Assembly (NCBI GenBank): GCA_016933045.1
Contig: JAFGBR010000074.1
Coordinates: 58,882 to 122,881 of the forward strand
Direction of reading: 5' to 3'
DNA from: Marinilabiliaceae bacterium
Lineage (GTDB): Bacteria; Bacteroidota; Bacteroidia; Bacteroidales; Marinilabiliaceae
DNA: 64,000 nucleotides
The notes under the pieces were generated by a model, which worked only from the letters and a program-made list of their open reading frames with translations, did no database searches and had not been told where the DNA came from. This document shows, in pieces, positions 1 to 9,477 of the stretch. Every line of letters starts with the position of its first letter. The first letter of the stretch is position 1. The position numbers were made by a program, and so were the translations under genes.

Positions 1-108
1 TATTTTTAGTTCATCGGTAAAATTACATTCTAAAGTGATATGAAGATTTCCTTTATCATGTACAATATTACTTACCAAAGCAGCTTCTTCTACAATTCCT
101 GAAAACAT
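1..108 (-). CDS. ribE: Riboflavin synthase, alpha-type, N-terminal 36 residues (cut by window edge)
   Basis: The reverse strand opens with MFSGIVEEAALVSNI, the hallmark N-terminus of riboflavin synthase (family pattern MFTGIVE). This enzyme dismutates two 6,7-dimethyl-8-ribityllumazines to riboflavin in the cytoplasm. The reading frame runs uninterrupted to base 1, so the rest of the gene lies to the left. An in-frame ATG exists 26 codons upstream (base 186), but the family almost always begins at the MF(T/S)G methionine, so base 108 is the chosen start. It is divergent from the SDR gene at 224. Only 36 residues are visible; identification rests on this conserved start and the following hydrophobic/charged pattern. 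Confidence 0.85.
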   Translation of the reverse strand, partial: MFSGIVEEAALVSNIVHDKGNLHITLECNFTDELKI

Positions 109-223
109 AACATAAATAATTAAATTCGAAAGTGCAATATAACGCATATTTAACAGTGCTACAATAATTGATTGTGAATAAAACATTATTAATTTTATCG
201 TGTTTTATAAATGATAAATAATA

Positions 224-1264
224 ATGAGAGGGAAAAAAGTATTAGTTACAGGCGGAACCGGGTTAGTTGGATCTCACTTAATATATCATCTTGCAAAAAA
301 AGGATATTCAATTAAAGCAATAAAACGAAAAGAGAGTAGTACTAATATTGTTAACCAAATAATATCGTTTTACGAAAAAGAAAGCAATATTAGCCCAATA
401 ACTAATAATATAGAATGGGTTGAAGGCGATATTACTGATTACTACAGCATTATTGATGCTTTAGAAAACGTTAATCATGTATACCATGCGGCTGCTTACG
501 TATCATTTAACCCTCGAAAAAAATCACAAGTTTTTAAAATAAATACCGAAGGCACTACTAACATGGTAAATGCTTGTTTAGAAACAGGCATTGAAAAATT
601 CTGTCATATAAGTTCCATTGGTGCACTGGGCACAACAACCGATAATAAACCAGTAACCGAAGAGTCGAACTGGCATGTTCACAAAAAAAGGTCAAATTAC
701 TCACAAAGTAAATTCGATGCCGAAATGGAGGTTTGGAGAGCTGCAAAAGAAGGTTTACCTGTTATAATAGTTAACCCTGGTGTCATTATTGGTCCCTGCC
801 CTCTCAACCGAAGCACAGGATCTCTATTTGCATTAGGGAAAAACGGGTACCGTTTATACCCTAGTGGCTCAAACACTTTTGTAGATGTAAGAGATGTAGC
901 AGAAGCATCAATACTATTAATGGAAAGCAACGTTTTTGAAGAACGATATATTGTTGCCGGAGAAACCATACGTTTTAAAGAGTTATTAAACATATTAGCT
1001 ACTGCTATGAATGTTGCAAAACCAACACATAAAGCACCGAAATGGCTGGCCGAAGTTGCATGGAGGCTTGAAAGGCTAAGGTCATTAATAATCACCAATG
1101 AACCTCTATTAACCAATGAAAGTACACGGGCATCATACAGCAATTCTAATTACTCATCAAACAAACTGATAGAACAATTCAATTTTCAGTTCAGACCAAT
1201 TGAACAAGCAATTAATGAAACATGGAGATGGTATACTTATATCGAAAAACAAAAAAAAATGTAA
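224..1264 (+). CDS. NAD(P)-dependent epimerase/dehydratase (extended SDR)
   Basis: A 346-residue extended short-chain dehydrogenase. The Rossmann dinucleotide-binding motif TGGTGLVG is at residues 9-16, the acidic DITD segment near 69-72 would contact the adenine, and the catalytic YSQSK (Y159, K163) follows a serine pair at 130-131. The length and C-terminal substrate domain fit the atypical/extended SDRs related to dihydroflavonol reductases and UDP-sugar epimerases. The true substrate cannot be read from sequence. It is divergent from riboflavin synthase, and the next gene downstream is an L,D-transpeptidase about 80 bases away. No Shine-Dalgarno is obvious before the ATG, as is common in Bacteroidota. 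Confidence 0.85.
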   Translation: MRGKKVLVTGGTGLVGSHLIYHLAKKGYSIKAIKRKESSTNIVNQIISFYEKESNISPITNNIEWVEGDITDYYSIIDALENVNHVYHAAAYVSFNPRKKSQVFKINTEGTTNMVNACLETGIEKFCHISSIGALGTTTDNKPVTEESNWHVHKKRSNYSQSKFDAEMEVWRAAKEGLPVIIVNPGVIIGPCPLNRSTGSLFALGKNGYRLYPSGSNTFVDVRDVAEASILLMESNVFEERYIVAGETIRFKELLNILATAMNVAKPTHKAPKWLAEVAWRLERLRSLIITNEPLLTNESTRASYSNSNYSSNKLIEQFNFQFRPIEQAINETWRWYTYIEKQKKM

Positions 1265-1346
1265 AAACAGTCACCAATAGTAAAAACTTAATTTGAAACT
1301 ATCTATATTTATAAAATAACCAAAAAACATAGCTCATTACGCATCT

Positions 1347-3014
1347 ATGAGCTTTATTTCGATACATACCCGTTTTTTATCAGCAATAATTTTATTGTTG
1401 CTTTTTGCGTGTAATAAACTCCCAAATAATACAGAGCAAAAGAAATATATCTCATTAACTGAAAAAAAAACTGATGAAGATATAAAACCTTACATTGAAC
1501 TACTTTTACTATACAAAGATTCGAGTTATACATATCTTCAAACCGAAATTAAACACATATACAAACAGCATAATTACAAATCGTTATGGTTTAATCACAA
1601 AACAACTTTAAATGAATCTGCACAGCGACTTATAGACACTATAAGCCAAAGCCATTATTATGGATTACACCCTGATTTTTACCCAACCCAAATAATAAAA
1701 AAAGAACTAATTAATTTAAACAAACTGAAAAGTAAAAGTCAAATTTTGTACACAAAAGCAAAAATTGATTTAATGATCACACTCTCGCTAATCGAGTTTA
1801 TGTCACACATTAGGTTTGGCATGATACGTAGTCAAATAATATGGTCCGAAGAAAATGAGAGTTATTTAAGAAACAAGATAATGTCAGCATGTTATAACAT
1901 TATCGACAACAAAAACAATGGCACAATAATTAATGACTTTCAACCCCAGTCAATCTATTATAAACTATTAAGTAATGCTTTAAAAAAGATAGCACTACCC
2001 GACAAATTGCCTCATGAAGATATTATTTACAAAATGGATGATAAAACAAAACGTGATGTTTTAATCATTTTAAATTTAACAGGTTTTTTCAAGGGTTCTG
2101 CTGATGCAGATCTTCAGTCATTCCCCTATATTATGCGATCGTATCAAAAATATTATAATATTTCCGATAGAAGTATTTTAGGGGCAGAAACACTTATTCA
2201 TATTATGAACCAAATTATTAATCGTTTTAAAATATTAGCAGTAAACTTTGAACGACTAAGACAAAACCCTCCATTAACAAAATCGTATTTTTGGGTAAAT
2301 ATTCCCTCTTACCAGTTAACAATTTTCGAAAATAAAAAGCCCGTTTCATCAACAAAAGTAATTGTTGGATCGCCAAAAACACCTACACCAATATTATCTG
2401 GTGCGTTAACCCATATTATTACATATCCGAAATGGAACATACCTCCAAGTATTGTTTCGAAAGAGATTATACCTGCCATTAAAAGAGACTCATTATACTT
2501 ACAAAAAAAAGGATATTACATAACAAACTGGGATGGTGATTCATTAGATCAATCTACAACCAACCTGGACTCATATACCGACTCATATTATCCATTTAAT
2601 ATTGCACAAAATCCCGGATCAACTAACGCATTAGGCACTATAAAATTCATGTTTGAAAACAATCTTGATATTTATCTGCACGATACAAATGCCAGGTATC
2701 TGTTTGCAAAAAAAGAGAGAGCCTTATCTCATGGATGTATAAGGGTCGAAAATCCTCTTAACCTTGCCAAATATTTATTAACAGACGAATCGCTGTTAAT
2801 AATGGAAAAACAAATGAATCAGAAACTAACAGGACATATATTGACCAATAAAAACAAATCTGTTTATATTCGTTATATTACATGCGAAGCTGATGAACAA
2901 GGGGGCATTTACTATTACAAAGATATTTACAATATAGACCAGTTTGACTGGGACAATATGATAAAGAGTTTATTTGTCAGTTCAATGCCAATTGAAGAGA
3001 TGACTGATTTTTAG
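1347..3014 (+). CDS. L,D-transpeptidase, YcbB/LdtD-like lipoprotein
   Basis: A 555-residue envelope protein. It starts with a hydrophobic signal ending in a lipobox (LFAC, Cys22), so it is predicted to be a lipoprotein. Residues about 60-300 resemble the scaffold region that precedes the catalytic domain in YcbB/LdtD-type enzymes. The YkuD catalytic domain begins near residue 320 (FWVNIPSYQLTIFE) and carries the active-site SHGCIRV with His462 and Cys464. Such enzymes make 3-3 crosslinks in peptidoglycan or attach proteins to it, using a cysteine acyl-enzyme. Its 3' end overlaps the convergent gene at 2977 by 38 bases. Family assignment is firm; whether it crosslinks, anchors or edits is inference. 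Confidence 0.9.
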   Translation: MSFISIHTRFLSAIILLLLFACNKLPNNTEQKKYISLTEKKTDEDIKPYIELLLLYKDSSYTYLQTEIKHIYKQHNYKSLWFNHKTTLNESAQRLIDTISQSHYYGLHPDFYPTQIIKKELINLNKLKSKSQILYTKAKIDLMITLSLIEFMSHIRFGMIRSQIIWSEENESYLRNKIMSACYNIIDNKNNGTIINDFQPQSIYYKLLSNALKKIALPDKLPHEDIIYKMDDKTKRDVLIILNLTGFFKGSADADLQSFPYIMRSYQKYYNISDRSILGAETLIHIMNQIINRFKILAVNFERLRQNPPLTKSYFWVNIPSYQLTIFENKKPVSSTKVIVGSPKTPTPILSGALTHIITYPKWNIPPSIVSKEIIPAIKRDSLYLQKKGYYITNWDGDSLDQSTTNLDSYTDSYYPFNIAQNPGSTNALGTIKFMFENNLDIYLHDTNARYLFAKKERALSHGCIRVENPLNLAKYLLTDESLLIMEKQMNQKLTGHILTNKNKSVYIRYITCEADEQGGIYYYKDIYNIDQFDWDNMIKSLFVSSMPIEEMTDF

Positions 3015-3708
3015 ATGGGTGATACAAATACATACATGACCCATTCTTTATAATATTTATTACTTTTTCAGCATATTCAGCAGGTAATGCCGGACATCCA
3101 AAGCTTCGACCTAAACGCCCATAATTCTTAACATAGTTGTCACTCACATAATCGGCTCCATGAACAACAATTGCACGTGTACGGGCATTATCATTAATCC
3201 CCTTTTCAACTCCATTCAACAACATTGAATAACCATGCTTACCATAATATGGGCTATCGGTAATAAAAAGACCCAAACTGCTTTTTAGAGAATTTTCGAT
3301 ATTTGAAAATGAATTAGCATACAAATCTCCCGAATTACGACCATGAGCAACTAACGATTTTAACAATACATGATTGTTCTTAATATCAACCACAAAAAAA
3401 CGTTCAGTATTAGAAGGTTTCGAGAAATCAACAATAGTTAAAATAGAATCATTCTTAAGACACTGACGTTGTTTTAATACTTCGTAATTAAAATATGCAA
3501 TAAAAAAAGCATCAATTGAAAGATCCATTTCATTCAACGACAAGTATTTTTTAAACGCATCGTAATTAGTATGACTACCTGCTCCTACTGTCGAAATTAA
3601 CGACATATTAGGATGCATAGAAAATGGAATCATTAACAATAAGCCTAATAAGAATTGTCCTAATCTCACAAACTTTTCTTTTCCTAATTTTTTTCCCACT
3701 GTTCTCAT
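2977..3708 (-). CDS. YkuD_2-type murein L,D-transpeptidase catalytic domain protein
   Basis: A 243-residue secreted protein with a basic N-terminus and hydrophobic segment (residues about 15-30) acting as signal sequence. The catalytic region contains HGADYVS (His183) and RSFGCPALP (Cys205), the pattern of the YkuD_2 family, which is distinct from the classical SHGCxR YkuD family. It is expected to act in the periplasm on peptidoglycan peptides. It lies tail-to-tail with the classical L,D-transpeptidase at 1347 and the two share 38 bases at their 3' ends. Although both use a cysteine in the same fold, they belong to different subfamilies and are not recent duplicates. Confidence 0.85.
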   Translation of the reverse strand: MRTVGKKLGKEKFVRLGQFLLGLLLMIPFSMHPNMSLISTVGAGSHTNYDAFKKYLSLNEMDLSIDAFFIAYFNYEVLKQRQCLKNDSILTIVDFSKPSNTERFFVVDIKNNHVLLKSLVAHGRNSGDLYANSFSNIENSLKSSLGLFITDSPYYGKHGYSMLLNGVEKGINDNARTRAIVVHGADYVSDNYVKNYGRLGRSFGCPALPAEYAEKVINIIKNGSCMYLYHPSKNQSSLQLALN

Positions 3709-3966
3709 GACCTTTTTTCTAACTTAATTTCTTCTCCTTATTACGACCCACAATTAAAAAAGTTATATTCGTCAAAAAAAATTAATGTTTCGTCAAAACA
3801 AAAACTTAATCACACCAAGATAATTAACTATAAATACAAACCATTTAAATCCGCTAATTATACTTTTTTACAATTACAATTTTTACATTCAATAAAGAAT
3901 ACCTAAATTTTGAATTCGAAAATAATCATAATCGCATAATAACCATTCATCAAAAAAAATAAAATA

Positions 3967-5208
3967 ATGAAACTAAAACTAATCTCACATTCATTCTTAT
4001 ATTTTATTTTTTTATGGTCGTGCCAGCCAGACAACGAAAGCACGCTAACTGAACTACAAACAAAATATTTAAAATCGTACGAAGTACTAACGAAATACTC
4101 TGAACAAGACGCAAAGAGCATCTTCTCATTAGTAGGAACATTTAGTAACGAACCCGACCTTATTAGTTATTCCAATAACATAATAAGCGGTGTAACTGTA
4201 TTCTATATCGAGTACCAATCGGAATACATTAACAACCAGCCAATTCTATTGTCAGGATTGGTTCTGGTTCCTAACACAATAAGCGACAATTTATTGCTAA
4301 TGAGTTTTCAAAACGGAACAATATTAAAACACAACGAAGCTCCATCGGCAAACATCAACAATTTCGATTACAAAATACTACATGCAGCTGCCGGATTAGG
4401 AATGGTAATTTGCATACCCGATTATATAGGCTTTGGAAGTTCGAAAGAATATAAACATCCCTACCTGCATAAACTACTTTTTCAACGAACCATTACTGAC
4501 ATGATTAAAGCAGTTAAGGAAATGGATGAAAACAAATTACTTGAACAGGTTTCTCTATCAGGCGATCTTTTTCTTAGTGGCTACTCTTTAGGAGGATGGG
4601 CATCTCTTGTTGCACACAAAGAAATTGAAAATAACCCTATCGATGGTATTAACCTTAAAGGATCAGCATGCGGCTCTGGCTCATACAACCTGCTAATAAT
4701 GAAAGATTTCATTTTTAATTCTACCGATTTCATTCAACCTTTTTATGTTCCTTACATAATATCGGGATACAAGTCGACTAATGAAATTGATGGCGATTTT
4801 AGCATATATTTAAATTCGCCTTACGATAATATTACTTCAACTATGTTCGATGGTACATATAGTACAAACGAAGTTAATAATGAACTAACATCAAATATGC
4901 AGGAAATGCTTACACGCGATATGATAATTGGCTTTGATACCGCTTCAAACATGAAATCTATTAAACAGGCATTAATAAACAACAGCCAATTCGCCTGGCA
5001 AAATACAAAACCTCTACATTTATACCATGGAACAGATGATGTTCATGTCCCTTATGCTATATCTGACAGTACTTATGCTGATTTTATTAAACTTGGACAA
5101 TCGGAAAACAAAATAAAGTTTACCTCATTAAATGGTAAAGATCACACGACCGGATTATTGCCCATGTATATAAAAGTATTAGACGACCTACTTCAGATCG
5201 TCCAATAA
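3967..5208 (+). CDS. Secreted alpha/beta hydrolase lipoprotein (secretory-lipase/prolyl-peptidase-like)
   Basis: A 413-residue protein with a lipoprotein signal (lipobox LWSC, Cys19). The catalytic triad is visible: nucleophile elbow GYSLGG with Ser207, an acid in HGTDD (Asp357 or Asp358) and His393 in KDHTTG. The order and spacing match alpha/beta hydrolases of the secretory lipase and prolyl-oligopeptidase-like groups. The insert between the nucleophile and acid (about 215-340) forms the lid and substrate cap. It is probably surface or periplasm exposed. The substrate is unknown; lipids, esters or acylated glycans are all possible. It is a single gene, convergent with the wbp operon. Confidence 0.82.
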   Translation: MKLKLISHSFLYFIFLWSCQPDNESTLTELQTKYLKSYEVLTKYSEQDAKSIFSLVGTFSNEPDLISYSNNIISGVTVFYIEYQSEYINNQPILLSGLVLVPNTISDNLLLMSFQNGTILKHNEAPSANINNFDYKILHAAAGLGMVICIPDYIGFGSSKEYKHPYLHKLLFQRTITDMIKAVKEMDENKLLEQVSLSGDLFLSGYSLGGWASLVAHKEIENNPIDGINLKGSACGSGSYNLLIMKDFIFNSTDFIQPFYVPYIISGYKSTNEIDGDFSIYLNSPYDNITSTMFDGTYSTNEVNNELTSNMQEMLTRDMIIGFDTASNMKSIKQALINNSQFAWQNTKPLHLYHGTDDVHVPYAISDSTYADFIKLGQSENKIKFTSLNGKDHTTGLLPMYIKVLDDLLQIVQ

Positions 5209-5229
5209 CAAATATTTTATCTTAACTAT

Positions 5230-6519
5230 TTACAAACTCCAGTATTGTAGAGATTTTATCTTTTCCCTATAAATACCTTTTACATCAACAAAAAGAGAAT
5301 TATTAAGCATGATACTTTTAAAATAAGCCTCATCGTACGATAAAAAAGGCTTATGATTAACTGCAACAATAACAGCAGAATAATCTTTATCTATGTCATC
5401 AATTAATTTGTATCCATACTCTTCATATACTTCATCAGATGATGCATACGGATCATAAACATCAACATTAACACTAAATGATTTTAGCTCATTCACAATA
5501 TCTGCTACCTTTGAGTTTCTGATGTCACTCACATTTTCTTTAAAAGTAGCTCCCAGCACTAGTACTTTTGTGCCATTAATACTATGTCCTGCCGAAATTA
5601 ATTTTTTAATAACCTGCTTTGCAACATAACCTCCCATCGAATCATTAATAAATCGGCCTCCGGTGATTATTTTTGAATGATATCCCAGCTCATTAGCCTT
5701 ATAAGTCAAATAATAGGGATCAACACCAATACAATGCCCCCCCACTAAACCGGGAAAGAATTTCAAGAAATTCCATTTTGTCCCTGCTGCCTCTAAAACC
5801 TCGTAAGTATTTATATTAAGCCGGTTAAAAATTAACGAAAGCTCGTTCATCAAGGCAATATTCACATCGCGCTGGGTATTCTCAATTATTTTTGCAGCTT
5901 CGGCTACTTTAATAGAACTTGCCCTATAAATACCTGCCTTAATAATAGAACCATAAACATCGGCAATAATATCTGATGATTCAGGATCACTTCCCGAAAC
6001 AATTTTTAAAATTTTCGTCAATGTATGATCTTTATCTCCGGGATTAATACGTTCGGGAGAATAACCTACTTTAAAATCGACATTAAACTTTAATCCCGAC
6101 TCTTTTTCTAAAATAGGAATGCAATCATCCTCGGTACAACCAGGATATACTGTTGATTCAAAAACCACAATATCACCTTTTTTAAGTGCTTTGCCAACTG
6201 TACGGGTAGCACTTAACAGAGGTGTTAAATCGGGCAAATTATGCTTATTTATTGGAGTTGGAACAGCAACAACATGAAACTGAGCTTTTTTTAAATCATC
6301 AGGATTAGATGTAAACTCAATAACACATCCTTCAAAAGCATTACTTTCCAACTCTTTACTTGGATCAATACCCTTTTTCATCAAATCTATCCTATCGGAT
6401 TTAATATCAAATCCTATTACCGACATTTTACGGGCAAATTCTAACGCAATTGGCAAACCAACATAACCTAAGCCAACTACCGACAATTTGATTTTTTTAG
6501 ATAAAAGCTGATCAATCAT
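5230..6519 (-). CDS. wbpA: UDP-N-acetylhexosamine 6-dehydrogenase (TviB/WbpO-type), WbpA role
   Basis: A 429-residue nucleotide-sugar dehydrogenase. The N-terminal Rossmann motif is GLGYVGLP (16-23) and the catalytic cysteine is Cys263 in GGHCIGVDPYYLTYKA. That motif is the TviB/WbpO version, not the GGHCIPIDPFYL version of Pseudomonas WbpA. Such enzymes oxidise UDP-GlcNAc or UDP-GalNAc twice with NAD to the uronic acid. It is the last gene of a four-gene minus-strand operon with wbpE, wbpD and wbpB homologues (12 bases after wbpB). By context it supplies UDP-GlcNAcA for the C3 oxidation and amination that follow. The gene symbol is assigned by pathway role, not by closest sequence. Confidence 0.85.
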   Translation of the reverse strand: MIDQLLSKKIKLSVVGLGYVGLPIALEFARKMSVIGFDIKSDRIDLMKKGIDPSKELESNAFEGCVIEFTSNPDDLKKAQFHVVAVPTPINKHNLPDLTPLLSATRTVGKALKKGDIVVFESTVYPGCTEDDCIPILEKESGLKFNVDFKVGYSPERINPGDKDHTLTKILKIVSGSDPESSDIIADVYGSIIKAGIYRASSIKVAEAAKIIENTQRDVNIALMNELSLIFNRLNINTYEVLEAAGTKWNFLKFFPGLVGGHCIGVDPYYLTYKANELGYHSKIITGGRFINDSMGGYVAKQVIKKLISAGHSINGTKVLVLGATFKENVSDIRNSKVADIVNELKSFSVNVDVYDPYASSDEVYEEYGYKLIDDIDKDYSAVIVAVNHKPFLSYDEAYFKSIMLNNSLFVDVKGIYREKIKSLQYWSL

Positions 6520-6531
6520 TATTATTATTTT

Positions 6532-7548
6532 TTATTTTTTACACTTATATATCCTTTCAATTATTTCAACAACTTTCAATCCCTCAAGGGCATTTGTTTT
6601 TATTTTGGCTTCGCCTTTTAAAGTACTAATAACATTATCAATTACATAATGATGGTTTGCAGCACTCCCCTTATAAGTACCGTAATCATTAGGTGGATTA
6701 GACGCTTCTAGTTCGGGCATTTGATAATCCTTAATATGGCAATGCGAAACTTCATTCATATATTGTCCTCCCACTTTCACACTTCCCTTCGCTCCAATAA
6801 TGGTAACACTACTTTCAAGGTTCTGATCCCAAACCGATGTTGAATAATTAAAACAACCCAAACCACCTCCTTTTAATTCAAACTGAATAATACCACTGTC
6901 TTCAAAATCAGTTAAATGTTTATGGTTAAAGTCTTCAAACCGTGCTTCAATATTAGATATATCACCAAACAACCAATACAAAGTATCAATAAAATGTGAA
7001 AACTGAGTAAAAAGAGTTCCTCCGTCCAAATCTTTTGTTCCATGCCATCCACCTTTATGATAATACCTGTCATCACGATTCCAAAAACAGTTGAATTGAA
7101 CCATGAAAATATTACCTAACCAGTTTTCATCTATTAAACCCTTTAACCATCGAGATGGTGGCGAATATCTATTCTGCATAACCGCAAATACACTCTTCGA
7201 CACTTCTAATGACTTAAAAATAACCTGCTCAGCATCAGCCTTTGATAAAGCAATTGGTTTTTCAACAACTACATTAATTTCATGTTCAAGAACATTTATT
7301 GCCTGTTTTGCATGTAATCCATTAGGTGTACAAATACAAATAACATCAATATCAATTCCTGAACTTAAAAGCTTCTCTATTGAATTAAAAAAAGGAACAT
7401 TCATAGTATTAAGTCCTAACTGATCAAATGACAAAACATCACATAATCCTACAACCTCAGCATCAACATTCCTATTAATCATTTCTACATGACGCTTACC
7501 TATATGACCAAGACCAACAACTGCAAAACGAATTTTATCCTTTATCAT
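6532..7548 (-). CDS. wbpB: Gfo/Idh/MocA oxidoreductase, probable UDP-GlcNAcA 3-dehydrogenase
   Basis: A 338-residue Gfo/Idh/MocA-family enzyme. The N-terminal nucleotide-binding motif is GLGHIG (12-17), and the EKP motif carrying the catalytic lysine region is at 96-98. The substrate domain includes GGWHGTKDLDGGTLF, then QFSHFID with a conserved histidine. Placed between an aminotransferase/acetyltransferase pair and a UDP-HexNAc dehydrogenase, it fits WbpB/WlbA, which oxidises C3 of UDP-GlcNAcA to the 3-keto sugar before transamination. It lies 2 bases after wbpD, so translation is probably coupled. The family is certain; the exact substrate comes from operon context. Confidence 0.85.
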   Translation of the reverse strand: MIKDKIRFAVVGLGHIGKRHVEMINRNVDAEVVGLCDVLSFDQLGLNTMNVPFFNSIEKLLSSGIDIDVICICTPNGLHAKQAINVLEHEINVVVEKPIALSKADAEQVIFKSLEVSKSVFAVMQNRYSPPSRWLKGLIDENWLGNIFMVQFNCFWNRDDRYYHKGGWHGTKDLDGGTLFTQFSHFIDTLYWLFGDISNIEARFEDFNHKHLTDFEDSGIIQFELKGGGLGCFNYSTSVWDQNLESSVTIIGAKGSVKVGGQYMNEVSHCHIKDYQMPELEASNPPNDYGTYKGSAANHHYVIDNVISTLKGEAKIKTNALEGLKVVEIIERIYKCKK

Positions 7549-7550
7549 CT

Positions 7551-8141
7551 CTATTTTATGGGTTTAACTGTATTTGTTTCTTTATCAAATCGGTATAACT
7601 GTCCTGTTTCAATGCACCTAGCTGTATTGTTTTCATCGAACACCAATTTATGACCAAACTCACTAATCCATCCTTTTTGAACCGAAGGATTACCAACAAC
7701 CATTGCATAATCCTTAACATCTTTTGTTACTACAGCTCCCGCCCCAATAAATGCATACTCTCCAATAGTAATACCGCAAATAATTGTAGCATTAGCTCCA
7801 ATTGATGCACCTTTCTTGACCAATGTTTTTAAAAATTCATTTTTACGATTAACTGCACTACGAGGATTTATAACATTGGTAAACACCATTGATGGACCTA
7901 AAAATACATCATCTTCACAAATAACTCCTGTATAAATTGAAACATTATTTTGAACTTTAACATTATTACCCAACTTCACATTAGGAGAAACAACAACATT
8001 TTGGCCGATATTACAGTTTTTTCCAATTTTACACCCAGACATAATGTGACTAAAATGCCATATTTTAGTACCTTCTCCTATCTCAGAGCCATAATCAATT
8101 ACCGAAGTTGCATGTGCAAAATAAATATTACCCGTACTCAT
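7551..8141 (-). CDS. wbpD: Left-handed beta-helix N-acetyltransferase, WbpD-like
   Basis: A 196-residue hexapeptide-repeat acyltransferase. Repeated [I/L/V]-G-x-x-x-x units run from about residue 16 to 150 (for example [52 protein letters not shown]). The length and the C-terminal GNPSVQKGW segment match WbpD/WlbB, which acetylates the 3-amino group of UDP-GlcNAc3NA to give UDP-GlcNAc(3NAc)A. Its start codon overlaps the end of wbpE by four bases (ATGA type), and wbpB follows after 2 bases, so it is a central member of the operon. Confidence 0.87.
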   Translation of the reverse strand: MSTGNIYFAHATSVIDYGSEIGEGTKIWHFSHIMSGCKIGKNCNIGQNVVVSPNVKLGNNVKVQNNVSIYTGVICEDDVFLGPSMVFTNVINPRSAVNRKNEFLKTLVKKGASIGANATIICGITIGEYAFIGAGAVVTKDVKDYAMVVGNPSVQKGWISEFGHKLVFDENNTARCIETGQLYRFDKETNTVKPIK

Positions 8142-9262
8142 GAAAAAAATTTATTTACAGATGTTACTATATAAAAAAGTTGATCCTCTGTCATTTCGGT
8201 ATGTATGGGCAGCGACAAGACCTCACGACTCAATTGTTCAGAAACCGGAAACTGATCATCATCAATTATTCTTTTAAAAGCTACCTGCTTATGAATTGGA
8301 ACCGGATAATAAACCATAGATGGAATATCTCTTTCTGCTAAAAATTTTTTTAACCTATCGCGCAAATCATTTCTAACCCTTAAAGTATATTGATGATAAA
8401 CATGCGTTGAATAATCGACTCGTTGAGGTATTTTTATTTCTTTTATATCTGATAAATGATTATTATAAAAAAGCGCAACTTCATTCCGTCGTTTATTAAA
8501 ATCATTTAAATGTTTCAATTTTACATTCAATATTGCTGCTTGTAATGAATCAAGCCTCGAATTAACTCCAATTGAACTATGATAATACTTTTTGTTTGAA
8601 CCATGATTTGCTATCTCTTTTATCCGAATTGCTAATTCATCATTATTTGTAATACATGCTCCACCATCGCCAAAACAGCCTAAATTTTTTGACGGGAAAA
8701 AAGATGTACAACCAATATCTCCAATTGTACCAAGTTTTTTTATAATACCATTTTTAAATAAAAAATCACCACCCATACATTGAGCTGCATCCTCAACTAC
8801 TAATACATTATATTTATTGGCAAGATCTAATATTTGATTCATATTTGATGCCTGCCCAAACAGATGAACAGGCAAAATAACCTTTGTTTTTGATGTTATC
8901 TTTTTCTCAAGCAAATTAACATCTATATTAAAAGTATTGGGTGTAACATCAATTAAAACCGGTTTTAGACCTAATAAAGCAATTACCTCAACCGTAGCAA
9001 TAAAAGTAAAATTGGTAGTTATCACCTCATCTCCGGGTTGCAACCCCAAAGCCATTAGTGCTAATTGCAAAGCATCAGTTCCATTAGCACACGGAATAAT
9101 ATGTTTAACTTTTAAATATTCACCTAACAAACTCTGGAACTGCTCTACCTCGGGACCATTTATAAATGCAGTATGGATCAATACTTTTGACATCGCATCG
9201 TCAATATCATTTTTCAATCGAAGATATTGCGCACGAAGATCGACCATTTGTATTTTTTGCAT
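8138..9262 (-). CDS. wbpE: DegT/DnrJ/EryC1 sugar aminotransferase, WbpE-like
   Basis: A 374-residue PLP-dependent sugar aminotransferase of the DegT family. Key residues: Asp158 in VVEDAAQ (PLP pyridine nitrogen) and Lys192 in [14 protein letters not shown] (Schiff base). The N-terminal MVDLRAQY and NGPEVEQFQ motifs are typical. With WbpB it would convert the 3-keto uronic acid to UDP-GlcNAc3NA using glutamate as donor. It is the first gene of the minus-strand operon, so the promoter should lie in 9263-9420. That leader has TAnnTTTG-like pieces with non-ideal spacing, and no promoter is called. Confidence 0.88.
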   Translation of the reverse strand: MQKIQMVDLRAQYLRLKNDIDDAMSKVLIHTAFINGPEVEQFQSLLGEYLKVKHIIPCANGTDALQLALMALGLQPGDEVITTNFTFIATVEVIALLGLKPVLIDVTPNTFNIDVNLLEKKITSKTKVILPVHLFGQASNMNQILDLANKYNVLVVEDAAQCMGGDFLFKNGIIKKLGTIGDIGCTSFFPSKNLGCFGDGGACITNNDELAIRIKEIANHGSNKKYYHSSIGVNSRLDSLQAAILNVKLKHLNDFNKRRNEVALFYNNHLSDIKEIKIPQRVDYSTHVYHQYTLRVRNDLRDRLKKFLAERDIPSMVYYPVPIHKQVAFKRIIDDDQFPVSEQLSREVLSLPIHTEMTEDQLFYIVTSVNKFFS

Positions 9263-9414
9263 TTCTATTAAATTATAAACAAATTGTAAGATATCAATTT
9301 TTATCGTTGCTAAAAAAGCAAGGCAAAAATGTCAGTATTTTTTTTATTGCTAAAGTATTTCATCAATATTTATCAATAAAACATCAAAAGATAATTAATT
9401 TTCAATAAGTTATA

Positions 9415-9449
9415 CTAAAAAAGAAGGAGACCTAAAACAAGTCTCCTTC
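9415..9449 (-). terminator. Rho-independent terminator after metK
   Basis: A 9-bp perfect stem GAAGGAGAC / GTCTCCTTC (9423-9431 with 9441-9449) and a 9-base loop is followed, on the minus strand, by a run of T (complement of the A run at 9415-9422). It lies about 30 bases after the metK stop and separates metK from wbpE on the same strand. On the plus strand the bases after the stem are mixed A/T, so minus is the main direction. Confidence 0.85.
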
Positions 9450-9477
9450 ATTATTATTTATTTTATAATATTATACT

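Noticed and set aside
697..1143. Open frame of 148 codons on the minus strand inside the SDR gene
   Set aside because: It is antisense to a well-supported conserved gene; its length follows from codon bias.
9263..9420. TAnnTTTG-like sites upstream of wbpE
   Set aside because: The matches have three-base instead of two-base spacers and no -33 partner at 19 bases, so no promoter is called.
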